Positions 52,679 through 61,587 of a DNA stretch of 64,000 nucleotides are shown in pieces. The notes under the pieces are model-generated. The model had not been told where the DNA came from and made no database searches. It saw nothing but the letters and a program-made list of their open reading frames with translations. The translations under genes and the position numbers were made by a program. Location: assembly GCF_048820975.1 (NCBI RefSeq), contig NZ_JBMEUF010000003.1, positions 248,001 to 312,000 of the forward strand, read 5' to 3'. This stretch comes from Glaciecola sp048820975 (lineage in GTDB: Bacteria > Pseudomonadota > Gammaproteobacteria > Enterobacterales > Alteromonadaceae). The number at the start of each line of letters is the position of its first letter. Within the stretch, counting starts at the first letter, position 1.

Positions 52679-53281
52679 TCAAGTAGGCCAAGCGCTACTT
52701 GGATCGTGTCCTTTTTTAATGCGATAGCCTTCACGCATTTTATAAAATAAGCGCGTTGCCAAACCTGCACAAATAATACTTAGAATAACAATTAAGATGG
52801 TTTGCGACATTTGATTGCGGTTAAATGAACGGTGATGATGCGTCACGGCTTGCTTATCTAAAACCAATTTGATGTAGCCAATAAGTTCACCGTTAATAAC
52901 AATATCTTCAACAAATACTAGCGGCTCAATTTCTTGCTGGCGCATAATATCAAGCACACTTAAGGCTGTTTCTTGTTGCGCATATCGCACGCCAAATTGA
53001 TTAAACAGCACGGCATCTTGTACAAACACCCCTTGATTAACCAATTCAATATATTGCGCGAGCAAGTCTTCATCTTCACTAGCTAGTGGGGCAGCAACTA
53101 ATTTGGCAGCTTGTTGCGTTAAACTTCTGCCCACCTGCTCTGATTCAACAGAGTACCACTGGTTTGCATTGCGCTCGTGCATTAAATACAAGTTTACAGC
53201 AATAGCCACACACGCAAGCAGCAATATCAGGGTAGATATACGCTTAAATATTGAATAATTGTGGGTAACGTTTTTTTGCAT
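52679..53281 (-). CDS. YtjB/Smp-like membrane protein
   Basis: The 200-residue protein has an N-terminal membrane segment (about 15-33), a periplasmic domain of roughly 110 residues, a second membrane segment at about 160-180 and a short basic tail. This layout, and its position divergent from serB, match E. coli YtjB (Smp, sometimes called AhpA). The periplasmic part resembles a small sensor domain. Function is not established. Confidence 0.8.
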   Translation of the reverse strand: MQKNVTHNYSIFKRISTLILLLACVAIAVNLYLMHERNANQWYSVESEQVGRSLTQQAAKLVAAPLASEDEDLLAQYIELVNQGVFVQDAVLFNQFGVRYAQQETALSVLDIMRQQEIEPLVFVEDIVINGELIGYIKLVLDKQAVTHHHRSFNRNQMSQTILIVILSIICAGLATRLFYKMREGYRIKKGHDPSSAWPT

Positions 53282-53427
53282 AAAAGCCTAATTTATTGCA
53301 CAAATTGCCCTAGCTTGTGTTATCTGACCATAGTGTAAAAACGGATATTTGCCAAGCACTTGTTTACAGTGAACATGAAATAGGTATTATGTTCGTCCTA
53401 TAAAAGAACCTGCTTTTCACCTTTGTT

Positions 53428-53431
53428 GGAG
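53428..53431 (+). promoter_or_regulatory. Ribosome binding site that supports the serB TTG start
   Basis: GGAG lies six bases before TTG at 53438. The two upstream TTG codons at 53423 and 53426 have no such site. Confidence 0.6.
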
Positions 53432-53437
53432 CTAATT

Positions 53438-54490
53438 TTGTTATCGCCTGAAAACCCATTATCAGTAGGCTTTTCGCCTGAAACTTCGCATCAAACCGCC
53501 TTGCTTATTGAGCTTTTAAATCGAACTGATTCAACATTACAATTTACACCAGAAAAGCAGTGGGAACTACTTGCAAAAGCACATGCACCTGCTCAGCATT
53601 TTGCTACAAGTGAAGCCATGGTGGTGGTGGGTCAAGCCATTAATATTTCTAGCTTAAATGCAATGATTAAGCAGTACTTTCCAAGCGTTAACGTATTTAC
53701 TTTTTCTCTTCATCCTTTGCACAAAGAGTTTGCCCAACAAGCCGTTATAGTTAACTTACACCATAGTGGTACAGATTCACTGCTAAGTACCTCTTATTTA
53801 AGTGAGATATCAACGGCGTTTTTTGTAGATTGCTTCGCGGTGAGTCAGGTAGATTTAAAGCAAGCGGGCTTGCTTGTTATGGACATGGACTCAACCATCA
53901 TCAATATGGAATGTATTGATGAAATAGCAGCGCTAGCTGGCGTGGGCGAAAAGGTAAGCGAATTAACTGAACGAGCTATGCGCGGTGAGCTTGATTTTAA
54001 CCAAAGCTTATTTGCTAGGGTAGATTGCTTAAAAGGAATCGAAGTTGATGCACTCGCTTCATTAAAAGCGCGTTTACCGGTAAATCCCGGTTTCGCAAAA
54101 ACCATGCGAATATTGCAAGCCAATGGTTGGCAAACGGTCATCGCTTCAGGCGGCTTTACCTATTTTGCTAATTATTTAAAAGAGACCTTTGAGTTAAGCG
54201 AAGCGTTTAGTAATACCCTAGGCATAAATGGCAGCACCTTAAATGGCACCGTTGAAGGTGACATTGTAAACGGTGAAATGAAGCGTAGCATTTTATTAGA
54301 GCAACAGCGCATTCATGCAATTAAAGAGCAACAAACAGTGGCTATTGGTGATGGTGCTAATGACTTACTCATGATGGAAGCCGCTCAACTGGGCGTAGCG
54401 TATAAAGCCAAGCCGAAGGTAAAGGCGCAGGCTGATGCAAGTATTCAATATTGCGGCTTTGAGGGGCTACTTTACTGCTTAAAACAGTGA
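53438..54490 (+). CDS. serB: Phosphoserine phosphatase
   Basis: SerB makes L-serine from phosphoserine. The product of 350 residues has an N-terminal regulatory region of about 140 residues (ACT-like) and a C-terminal HAD domain with DMDSTIINMECID (catalytic aspartates), SGGFTYFA and GDGANDLLMM. I prefer TTG at 53438 over TTG at 53423, on the basis of the GGAG site. It is divergent from the ytjB-like gene and convergent with the PilZ gene. Confidence 0.95.
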   Translation: MLSPENPLSVGFSPETSHQTALLIELLNRTDSTLQFTPEKQWELLAKAHAPAQHFATSEAMVVVGQAINISSLNAMIKQYFPSVNVFTFSLHPLHKEFAQQAVIVNLHHSGTDSLLSTSYLSEISTAFFVDCFAVSQVDLKQAGLLVMDMDSTIINMECIDEIAALAGVGEKVSELTERAMRGELDFNQSLFARVDCLKGIEVDALASLKARLPVNPGFAKTMRILQANGWQTVIASGGFTYFANYLKETFELSEAFSNTLGINGSTLNGTVEGDIVNGEMKRSILLEQQRIHAIKEQQTVAIGDGANDLLMMEAAQLGVAYKAKPKVKAQADASIQYCGFEGLLYCLKQ

Positions 54491-54500
54491 AGTACATACG

Positions 54501-56978
54501 CTATTCGCTGGGTGCTTCAATATTGTATCGTGCTAGCACTTCGCTGGTAATGTCAGTTAAAAATAGCGCACCCGCTATATCCCACATGCGCTCTTCAAAG
54601 TAGGTGGCTTTATGAATAGCGTGCTGGCTTAAATAGAGTAGCTCTTGCTCGATTTTTTCTAAATCAGGTTTTAGCGCTTTGTTTATTGTTACGCTAAACG
54701 CTAAGAATGAGCCATTCACAAGCGCGGTTTTAATAAAGCTTTGCCTAGCTCTATGATGCGGGAACTGATACTGCCACAATGCTTTTACCGCATTTAACGA
54801 CGCACTTTTACGGTTCGGGTTGGCAACAAAAATTTCAGTTTTGGTAGGCCTTGGATCTATTTTAAGTAGTTTTAGGGCCTGATTAACAAAGTCTTTTCCG
54901 TTATCAATATCTTGGTAAAGCCAGCTTAAATTTACCTGCGATAAACTTTTATTATGGTGAAGAAAGTCCATCCATTCTGCGCGTACTTGGCTCACGGTTG
55001 ACATAGACGGCAAGAAACCCTGCATCTTTTTCTCAACGTAGGTGCAAAATTGCGGGCTGTTTTTCGAATGAATATTGCGCAAGGCCATACTGATGCCCGG
55101 AACCGATTCATCGGGATTCACCGGTGTGAGTCTATCAAAATTGTTGGTGATTAATTGGCTAAAGAATGACTCAGCCACGCTCATTTCATCCATCGAAATA
55201 GCTTGAAGATGCACTACGTGTTTATCAATATTAATATGCACTACACGGTAATGCAGATTTTTAAGCTCAAACTGTGCGGTAATTTCCTGAAGTTTAATGA
55301 AAGTGACTTCAATTTTAGTGTTTAAACGCTGAATAAAAGGCTCGTCTAATTCAATTTTCAAACCGCTTACTGATATATCTTCTGTAATACCCTGAATATA
55401 TTGCGTATTCGTTTGCAAAATAACGGGCGTTCTTAGTATATAACGAGTTTGTCTGCGCAGCTCTTTTTGCTTGTGACGATACGCCTCAACCAACTCAGGT
55501 AGTTTATTGCGTGCGTGACCGAAGGCTTTGAGAAGCTTTATCTTATGTTTATGAAGGCTGCGTATTTGATAACACTCTTGCGCTGTTTCACTCGTAATAT
55601 CGGTCACACTGAGCATGGCGCTTATAGGGCTTAACTTGGCGGTTAGCCTTGGCGTCATAGCGCGATTAAGGCGATCCGTTTTTTTGCTAACGCCATCGGG
55701 AATAGAGCTAGGTGAAAAGCCATCGTTAGGCTTAACATCGGTAATGGTCACATGAAATACTCGCCAGCTCGCTTTGCGTGATCCATAACTAAAGAATGTT
55801 GTTTTAAGTTCAGGATATTTTGCGAGATCGTGTTCAGACGCCGAGTAAAAATAGGTTTTTTCGTCTTTTACGTGGTTAAAACTATAAATAGTTACATGGG
55901 GGTAAGCGCTGTTAGCGTTCATTAGCTTGTGAATACGAGCAGGATTTAACATAAATCCTATTAGCTGATTACCGCGTTCATCCATCCAATAATCGAGTAT
56001 AGGCTTATTATTGGTGTTGATGCTTGCATACTTTGCATAAAAGAAATCGTTCTTATCACGGCATACGAATACCGGCAGGCTAGGGGTGTTGTTGGCAAAG
56101 CTTTGCTCGTAAATTTTACTCGCCATTGCCATTTCAACGTTATCTAGGTTCACTTTATAGCGATGCTTATGTAGTTTAATTAAATCGACTACAAACTCAT
56201 CAAACAAGGGATTTAAAGAACCATCTCGATACAAATGTACCGAAGCTTTGTCTTGATCACCGCTTATATTAAGTACTTGGTACTCTATAGATTCACGGCT
56301 TAAACCATGATTTTTATCCAAACCCCTAAATACCACATACAAAGGCTCTATTGCTTTAATTTTGCTTAGCACCTCAGCATCTTTTAAGCGAATACGCAGG
56401 CCATGGCCGGAAATGTCCAGCGTACTGGCATGCGCGCTGCTGTTATCAGCAAAAAACACTTCAATGGGGGTCACATAATTTAAACGTTCTTGTTTGCGAA
56501 TAGGGTAGTTGAGTAAGTCTTGGCAGGGCGTGATGTATTTTTCATCAGGCATGCTTAGTTCAACCATGGCGGTTCCGCGTTTTTGCGTATCCATTAATTG
56601 GCGCTTTTCGCGTTGTGCTTCAGCTATAACAGCTTCATAAACCCCAAAGGTATATTCACCGTATCGCTTTACCAGTTTCTCAAAAAGCAAAATTCCGTTA
56701 ACATTTAAATAATGCGCAACGCCATGATGCTGAAATAATCGGCAATCATCTTTAACAACCGTGCGCAAATCAATAGAACGAATGCAAGGTTTGGCGAGTC
56801 GCTTAATTTCCATTTTAACTAAAAAGCGGGTATCAGACGCGATCGCGTTAGTGCGCCTGTCAAATTCGGCGTTAAAACTTGCGCGATTTACCATAGGCGC
56901 TAACGACTCTATTATTGGCCTATAAGCCAGTAAGTCGTCTTGCTGAGGTATGAGTTTATTTGTGAACAAGGATTCCAT
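54501..56978 (-). CDS. Large protein with two PilZ domains, probable cyclic-di-GMP effector
   Basis: The 825-residue soluble protein has two complete PilZ signatures: RKQER at 161-165 with DISGHG at 188-193, and RRQTR at 508-512 with DISVSG at 534-539. Both have the RxxxR and D/NxSxxG motifs that bind cyclic di-GMP. The N-terminal 150, the central 300-500 and the C-terminal 610-825 regions are not recognised and have no membrane segment. It lies between serB and radA on the minus strand. From memory, Vibrio cholerae has a PilZ gene (plzC, VC2344) in that place; this should be checked. The weak ribosome binding site suggests modest expression. Confidence 0.8.
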   Translation of the reverse strand: MESLFTNKLIPQQDDLLAYRPIIESLAPMVNRASFNAEFDRRTNAIASDTRFLVKMEIKRLAKPCIRSIDLRTVVKDDCRLFQHHGVAHYLNVNGILLFEKLVKRYGEYTFGVYEAVIAEAQREKRQLMDTQKRGTAMVELSMPDEKYITPCQDLLNYPIRKQERLNYVTPIEVFFADNSSAHASTLDISGHGLRIRLKDAEVLSKIKAIEPLYVVFRGLDKNHGLSRESIEYQVLNISGDQDKASVHLYRDGSLNPLFDEFVVDLIKLHKHRYKVNLDNVEMAMASKIYEQSFANNTPSLPVFVCRDKNDFFYAKYASINTNNKPILDYWMDERGNQLIGFMLNPARIHKLMNANSAYPHVTIYSFNHVKDEKTYFYSASEHDLAKYPELKTTFFSYGSRKASWRVFHVTITDVKPNDGFSPSSIPDGVSKKTDRLNRAMTPRLTAKLSPISAMLSVTDITSETAQECYQIRSLHKHKIKLLKAFGHARNKLPELVEAYRHKQKELRRQTRYILRTPVILQTNTQYIQGITEDISVSGLKIELDEPFIQRLNTKIEVTFIKLQEITAQFELKNLHYRVVHINIDKHVVHLQAISMDEMSVAESFFSQLITNNFDRLTPVNPDESVPGISMALRNIHSKNSPQFCTYVEKKMQGFLPSMSTVSQVRAEWMDFLHHNKSLSQVNLSWLYQDIDNGKDFVNQALKLLKIDPRPTKTEIFVANPNRKSASLNAVKALWQYQFPHHRARQSFIKTALVNGSFLAFSVTINKALKPDLEKIEQELLYLSQHAIHKATYFEERMWDIAGALFLTDITSEVLARYNIEAPSE

Positions 56979-57074
56979 ATTTTTATATTATCGGAAAGTT
57001 TTCGATTTTCTTTTAGGAGTTTACGCGTAAACTTCAATAAAAAGCAATTTAGCGCGAAAGGGTTTAAATAATAG

Positions 57075-58454
57075 ATGGCAAAAAGAAAGACGGCATTTGT
57101 ATGCGAAGATTGCGGCGCAGAGCACGCACGTTGGCAAGGGCAGTGCACTTGCGGCGCCTGGAACTCATTAAAGGAGTTTACAATTGAGCCTGCAACCAAA
57201 GGCGCGAAGCGCTCCTCAGCGGTAGCGGGATACGCAGGCGCAGGCTCTGGCGGTGCTAAAAAAATAAATGAAGTCGCCTCAGTAGAAGCAGAAAAAAGCT
57301 TAACGGGCATTGGTGAACTTGACCGCGTACTCAGCGGTGGCATGACAACAGGCTCAGTTAATATCATTTCGGGCGATCCAGGTGCTGGAAAAACAACCTT
57401 ATTATCTGATCTAGTGGCACGTATGTCGCAGCGAATGGCGTCATTGTACTGTACCGCTGAAGAGTCGTTATCGCAGTTTAAAAACAGGGTGAATAGGTTA
57501 AAGCTTGCTTATAACGAAGATCAACTGTTCTTATTATCTGAAACCAGTGTTGAAGCGATTATTGAACAGCTTCATACCCATCAAATCAAATTTGCGGTAA
57601 TAGATTCCATTCAGGCAGTCGTTACCGACGCTGCGAACGGTAGCCCTGGTTCACCTTCGCAAGTAAAAACCGCGGCACAAGCGCTTACTCAGTACTGCAA
57701 GCAAAATGATGTGACCATGTTCATTATTGCGCACGTGAACAAAAATAATGAAATTGCTGGGCCGCAAACATTGGTTCATATTGTTGACGCCCTGCTGCAT
57801 ATTGATACTAACGATGGGCAAATCCGCACTTTACGAGCGAATAAAAACCGTTTCGGGGATATAGACACAGTGGGGATATTTCGCATGAGCGAACGCGGCA
57901 TGTTGAGTGTAGATAATCCCAGCGAAATATTTTTATCGGGTTCATCTACCGCATCACCGGGGGCAACTATTACCTGTATTCGTAAGGGGAATAGAAACCT
58001 GCTTTTAGAAATTCAGTGTTTAACCACAGAAACCGAAGCAGAGTATCCTCAACGTGTATGCGTGGGTTTGAACATGAACCGTATCAAAATGCTCACAGGC
58101 GTGTTGCGTAAGCATACCAAAACAAAAATATACCATGATACTTTCTTCAATATTGTTGGCGGTTTAAAAATTGATGAGTCAGAAACCTGTATTGACTTAG
58201 CATTGGTTGCCTCGTTGCTAAGTTCACTAAACGAGTTTGTTATTCCAAGAAGCTCCTGCATTATGGGAGAGCTTAGCTTAAATGGCGATGTTCGCCCTAT
58301 TGATAGCGGTGTTCCGCGTGTGAAAGAAGCGGCGCAACATGGTTTTACTGAAATTTATATCCCACATAGAAACTACCACAAAACAATGGAGGGCTTGGGC
58401 GCAACTATTATTCCCGTTAAAACCGTGCATGAATTAATAGAAAAAATAGCCTAG
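57075..58454 (+). CDS. radA: DNA repair protein RadA
   Basis: RadA is a RecA-like helicase that extends branches in recombination. The 459-residue protein has the N-terminal zinc finger with Cys10, Cys13, Cys24 and Cys26, Walker A GDPGAGKTT (about 99-107), the RadA-specific KNRFG motif, and the C-terminal Lon-like domain with SSLNEFVIPRS. It is divergent from the PilZ gene and convergent with ettA, with a shared terminator. E. coli has serB-radA-nadR; no nadR is present here. Confidence 0.97.
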   Translation: MAKRKTAFVCEDCGAEHARWQGQCTCGAWNSLKEFTIEPATKGAKRSSAVAGYAGAGSGGAKKINEVASVEAEKSLTGIGELDRVLSGGMTTGSVNIISGDPGAGKTTLLSDLVARMSQRMASLYCTAEESLSQFKNRVNRLKLAYNEDQLFLLSETSVEAIIEQLHTHQIKFAVIDSIQAVVTDAANGSPGSPSQVKTAAQALTQYCKQNDVTMFIIAHVNKNNEIAGPQTLVHIVDALLHIDTNDGQIRTLRANKNRFGDIDTVGIFRMSERGMLSVDNPSEIFLSGSSTASPGATITCIRKGNRNLLLEIQCLTTETEAEYPQRVCVGLNMNRIKMLTGVLRKHTKTKIYHDTFFNIVGGLKIDESETCIDLALVASLLSSLNEFVIPRSSCIMGELSLNGDVRPIDSGVPRVKEAAQHGFTEIYIPHRNYHKTMEGLGATIIPVKTVHELIEKIA

Positions 58455-58472
58455 GACAGCATATATAGGTAT

Positions 58473-58507
58473 AAAAAAAGGCGGTAGTTTTCACTACCGC
58501 CTTTTTT
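58473..58507. terminator. Bidirectional terminator between radA and ettA
   Basis: GGCGGTAG at 58480-58487 and CTACCGCC at 58494-58501 pair around a TTTTCA loop, with an A run on one side and a T run on the other. It can end radA on the plus strand and ettA on the minus strand. Confidence 0.92.
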
Positions 58508-58525
58508 ATTGATATGGGCTTAATG

Positions 58526-60190
58526 CTAGCCAATTTTTTTGTACTTTAAACGATGCGGTTCTACCACATCTTGTCCGTAGGTATCTTTCAACCATGCGGC
58601 ATAATCAGTGTAGTTACCTTCGTAGAAATTAATTTTACCCTCATCTCTATAATCTAGAATATGAGTCGCCACGCGGTCAAGGAACCAACGGTCATGCGAA
58701 ATAACTAATACGCAGCCAGGAAATTCTAAAATGGCATTTTCAAGTGCGCGCAAGGTTTCAACGTCTAGATCATTGGTTGGCTCATCGAGTAAAAGTGTAT
58801 TACCACCTGACTTTAATAGTTTGGCTAAGTGCACTCGATTTCGCTCACCACCTGATAAGTCTTTTATGAACTTCTTCTGATCAGAGCCTTTAAAGTTAAA
58901 GCGGCTACAATAAGCGCGGCTGTTTATTTCAAAGTTGCCAATTTTAATAATGTCTTGGCCTTCAGAAAGCTCTTCAAATACTGTTTTAGTATCATCCATA
59001 TGATCTCTAAATTGCTCAACACTCGCAATTTGAACGGTATCACCAATTACAATTTCACCTGAATCAGCTTGCTCTTTGCCGGTAAGCATTCTAAATAGGG
59101 TTGATTTACCCGCGCCGTTAGCGCCAATTATGCCTACAATTGCGCCTTTAGGAACCGTAAATGATAGGTCATCAATTAATAGCCTGTCACCATATGACTT
59201 TTTAAGATGCTGTACTTCAATTACTTTGTCACCTAAACGTTCTCCCGGCGGGATAAACAGCTCATTGGTTTCGTTACGTTTTTGGTAATCACCGGTATTG
59301 AGCTCTTCAAAGCGTGACATACGCGCTTTACTTTTCGCTTGGCGGCCTTTCGGATTGCTACGTACCCATTCAAGTTCTTGCTTGATTGACTTTTGGCGAG
59401 CGTTTTCAGCGCGTTCTTCTTGCTCTAATCGCGCATCTTTTTGTTCCAGCCATGACGAATAGTTACCTTCCCATGGAATACCTTCACCGCGGTCAAGTTC
59501 TAGTATCCATCCCGCTACGTTATCAAGGAAATATCTATCATGGGTAATAGCCACTACCGTGCCTTCGTAGTCATGCAAGAAGCGCTCAAGCCACGCCACC
59601 GATTCTGCATCTAGGTGGTTGGTAGGTTCATCTAGCAACAGCATTTCAGGTTTTTCAAGTAGCAGTTTACACAGTGCAACACGGCGCTGCTCACCACCTG
59701 ACAGCTTAGTTACATCGGCATCCCAAGGCGGTAAGCGCAAAGCATTGGCAGCACGCTCAAGGACGTTATCAATGTTATGACCATCTTTAGATTGAATAAT
59801 GGCTTCAAGTTCGCCTTGCTCTTTTGCTAAGGCGTCAAAGTCAGCATCTGGCTCGGCATACGCGGCGTATACTGCGTCAATACGTTTAAGCGCATCCATT
59901 ACATCAGCTACTGCCAATTCAATATTGCCACGTACATCTTTTGTTTCGTCAAGCTTCGGTTCTTGCGGTAAGTAACCAATTTTTAAGTCAGTAAGGGGCC
60001 TTGCTTCACCTTCAATATCGGTATCAATGCCGGCCATAATTTTAAGTAAGGTTGATTTACCAGCTCCGTTTAAACCAAGTACGCCTATTTTTGCGCCAGG
60101 GAAAAAACTTAAGCTAATATTTTTAAGAATGTGTCGGTTCGGTGGAACAATTTTGCCCACTCTATGCATACTGTATACGTATTGAGCCAT
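58526..60190 (-). CDS. ettA: Energy-dependent translational throttle protein EttA (ABC-F)
   Basis: EttA is a soluble ABC-F ATPase that gates the first peptide bond according to ATP/ADP. The 554-residue protein has two ABC domains with GLNGAGKST and GANGAGKST, signatures LSGGEQRR and LSGGERNR, and the linker region KSIKQELEWVRSNPKGRQAKS (written here in part) that is typical of the family. It has no membrane segment. Length and sequence match E. coli EttA (555 residues) closely. Confidence 0.97.
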   Translation of the reverse strand: MAQYVYSMHRVGKIVPPNRHILKNISLSFFPGAKIGVLGLNGAGKSTLLKIMAGIDTDIEGEARPLTDLKIGYLPQEPKLDETKDVRGNIELAVADVMDALKRIDAVYAAYAEPDADFDALAKEQGELEAIIQSKDGHNIDNVLERAANALRLPPWDADVTKLSGGEQRRVALCKLLLEKPEMLLLDEPTNHLDAESVAWLERFLHDYEGTVVAITHDRYFLDNVAGWILELDRGEGIPWEGNYSSWLEQKDARLEQEERAENARQKSIKQELEWVRSNPKGRQAKSKARMSRFEELNTGDYQKRNETNELFIPPGERLGDKVIEVQHLKKSYGDRLLIDDLSFTVPKGAIVGIIGANGAGKSTLFRMLTGKEQADSGEIVIGDTVQIASVEQFRDHMDDTKTVFEELSEGQDIIKIGNFEINSRAYCSRFNFKGSDQKKFIKDLSGGERNRVHLAKLLKSGGNTLLLDEPTNDLDVETLRALENAILEFPGCVLVISHDRWFLDRVATHILDYRDEGKINFYEGNYTDYAAWLKDTYGQDVVEPHRLKYKKIG

Positions 60191-60419
60191 GCGAATGTAA
60201 GTACCTATTTTATTGACGTGATATTGAGAGCGCTCGTGCAGTGATCTTATTGGTTTTCCTGCATTTAAGCGCTGTTCATAATGACCTTAACCTTTCGGTG
60301 TAGTCAAATGCTAAGGGCAGTATTGTAGTCTAGATTACTCGCTTAAGTAAGTGAAAAAAAATGTGTTACCATTAGCGCATAAACAGTCTTTAAATTTACA
60401 TTTTATATAGGAATGCAAT

Positions 60420-61433
60420 ATGTCGATGATGACATTAGCTCAAATTGCTAATCACATTGGTGGCACCGTTAAAGGTGACGAAACTACACAAATAGCTGAA
60501 ATGGCAAATTTGCTAACAGCACAAGCGCATCAAATGTCGTTTTTATCAAATAGTAAATATGCAAAAGATCTTGCCAATACCAAAGCCGGTGGCGTTATTT
60601 TAGGTGCTAAAGATGCCGAAGCTTACCAAGGCAACGCAATTATAGTTGAAAACCCTTATGTAGGCTTTGCGAAGGCCGCACAATTACTTGATAACACGCC
60701 TGTGCAAGCTAGCGATATTTCAAGCAGCGCCACAATACATTCAAGCGCTACACTTGGCGCCAATGTGAGTGTAGGACACGGAGCCGTAATTGCGCAAAAC
60801 GCACAAATAGGCAATGACTGTGTTATTGGTCCTAATTGCTTTGTAGGTGAGGGCGCTATTTTAGGTGATGGCGTTAACTTGCGCGCAAATGTGTGCATAT
60901 ACCATAGAGTGGAGTTAGGTAATCGCGTTTCTATTCATAGTGGCACCGTAATAGGAAGTGACGGCTTCGGGTATGCTAATGACAAAGGCCAGTGGGTAAA
61001 AATACCTCAAACAGGTACCGTAACGGTGGGCGACGATACAGAATTTGGTGCCAATTGCACCATAGATAGAGGCGCTTTAGACAACACCATTATTGGTAAA
61101 AACGTGATTATTGACAACTTAGTGCATATTGCGCATAACGTAGAAGTGGGTGACCACTCTTGTATATGTGGTGCCACGGGTATTGCCGGCAGTACAACTA
61201 TTGGCAAATATGTGGTTATTGCTGGAAGCTGCGCTATAAATGGGCACATTGATATTGCCGATAAAGTACAAATTACCGGCAACTCTATGGTAACGAAATC
61301 TATTAAAGAAGCCGGTGTGTATTCATCGGGAATGCCTGCTTTACCTAGCAAAGAGTGGCAGAAAAATACGGTTTATAGCCGCCAACTATCAAAAATGATA
61401 GAAAGAATTAAACGTTTAGAGCAAGCAAAGTAA
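60420..61433 (+). CDS. lpxD: UDP-3-O-acylglucosamine N-acyltransferase LpxD
   Basis: LpxD adds the N-linked hydroxyacyl chain in lipid A synthesis. The 337-residue protein has the N-terminal uridine-binding domain (about 1-100), a left-handed beta helix of hexapeptide repeats (about 105-285), the catalytic histidine in HIAHNVEVG, and the C-terminal helix pair with the coiled end KMIERIKRLEQ. In E. coli lpxD lies in bamA-skp-lpxD-fabZ-lpxA; here it stands alone before glyA, so it may be a moved or second copy. Confidence 0.93.
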   Translation: MSMMTLAQIANHIGGTVKGDETTQIAEMANLLTAQAHQMSFLSNSKYAKDLANTKAGGVILGAKDAEAYQGNAIIVENPYVGFAKAAQLLDNTPVQASDISSSATIHSSATLGANVSVGHGAVIAQNAQIGNDCVIGPNCFVGEGAILGDGVNLRANVCIYHRVELGNRVSIHSGTVIGSDGFGYANDKGQWVKIPQTGTVTVGDDTEFGANCTIDRGALDNTIIGKNVIIDNLVHIAHNVEVGDHSCICGATGIAGSTTIGKYVVIAGSCAINGHIDIADKVQITGNSMVTKSIKEAGVYSSGMPALPSKEWQKNTVYSRQLSKMIERIKRLEQAK

Positions 61434-61470
61434 ACACCGCGCATAAAGAAATTCAGCAAGTTTACACAAT

Positions 61471-61494
61471 GGCTATTAGTTATTCAGAATAGCC
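61471..61494. repeat. Short inverted repeat after lpxD
   Basis: GGCTATT at 61471-61477 and AATAGCC at 61488-61494 are perfect inverted copies with a ten-base spacer. No T run follows, so it may be a regulatory site or a weak structure in the lpxD 3' end. Confidence 0.4.
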
Positions 61495-61508
61495 ACTATA
61501 CAAAGTGA

Positions 61509-61538
61509 ATAAAAACGCTACAATATCGGCGTTTTTAT
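61509..61538. terminator. Possible terminator between lpxD and glyA
   Basis: ATAAAAACGC at 61509-61518 and GCGTTTTTAT at 61529-61538 form a 10-bp stem with a ten-base loop. The T run is inside the stem and no long T tail follows, so termination is possible but not certain. The loop contains TACAAT, which could instead be part of a glyA promoter. Confidence 0.45.
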
Positions 61539-61587
61539 ACCCTTATTTTTGATTCGCTACACACTTTAGCGCCCATAGGAGCCTTTT

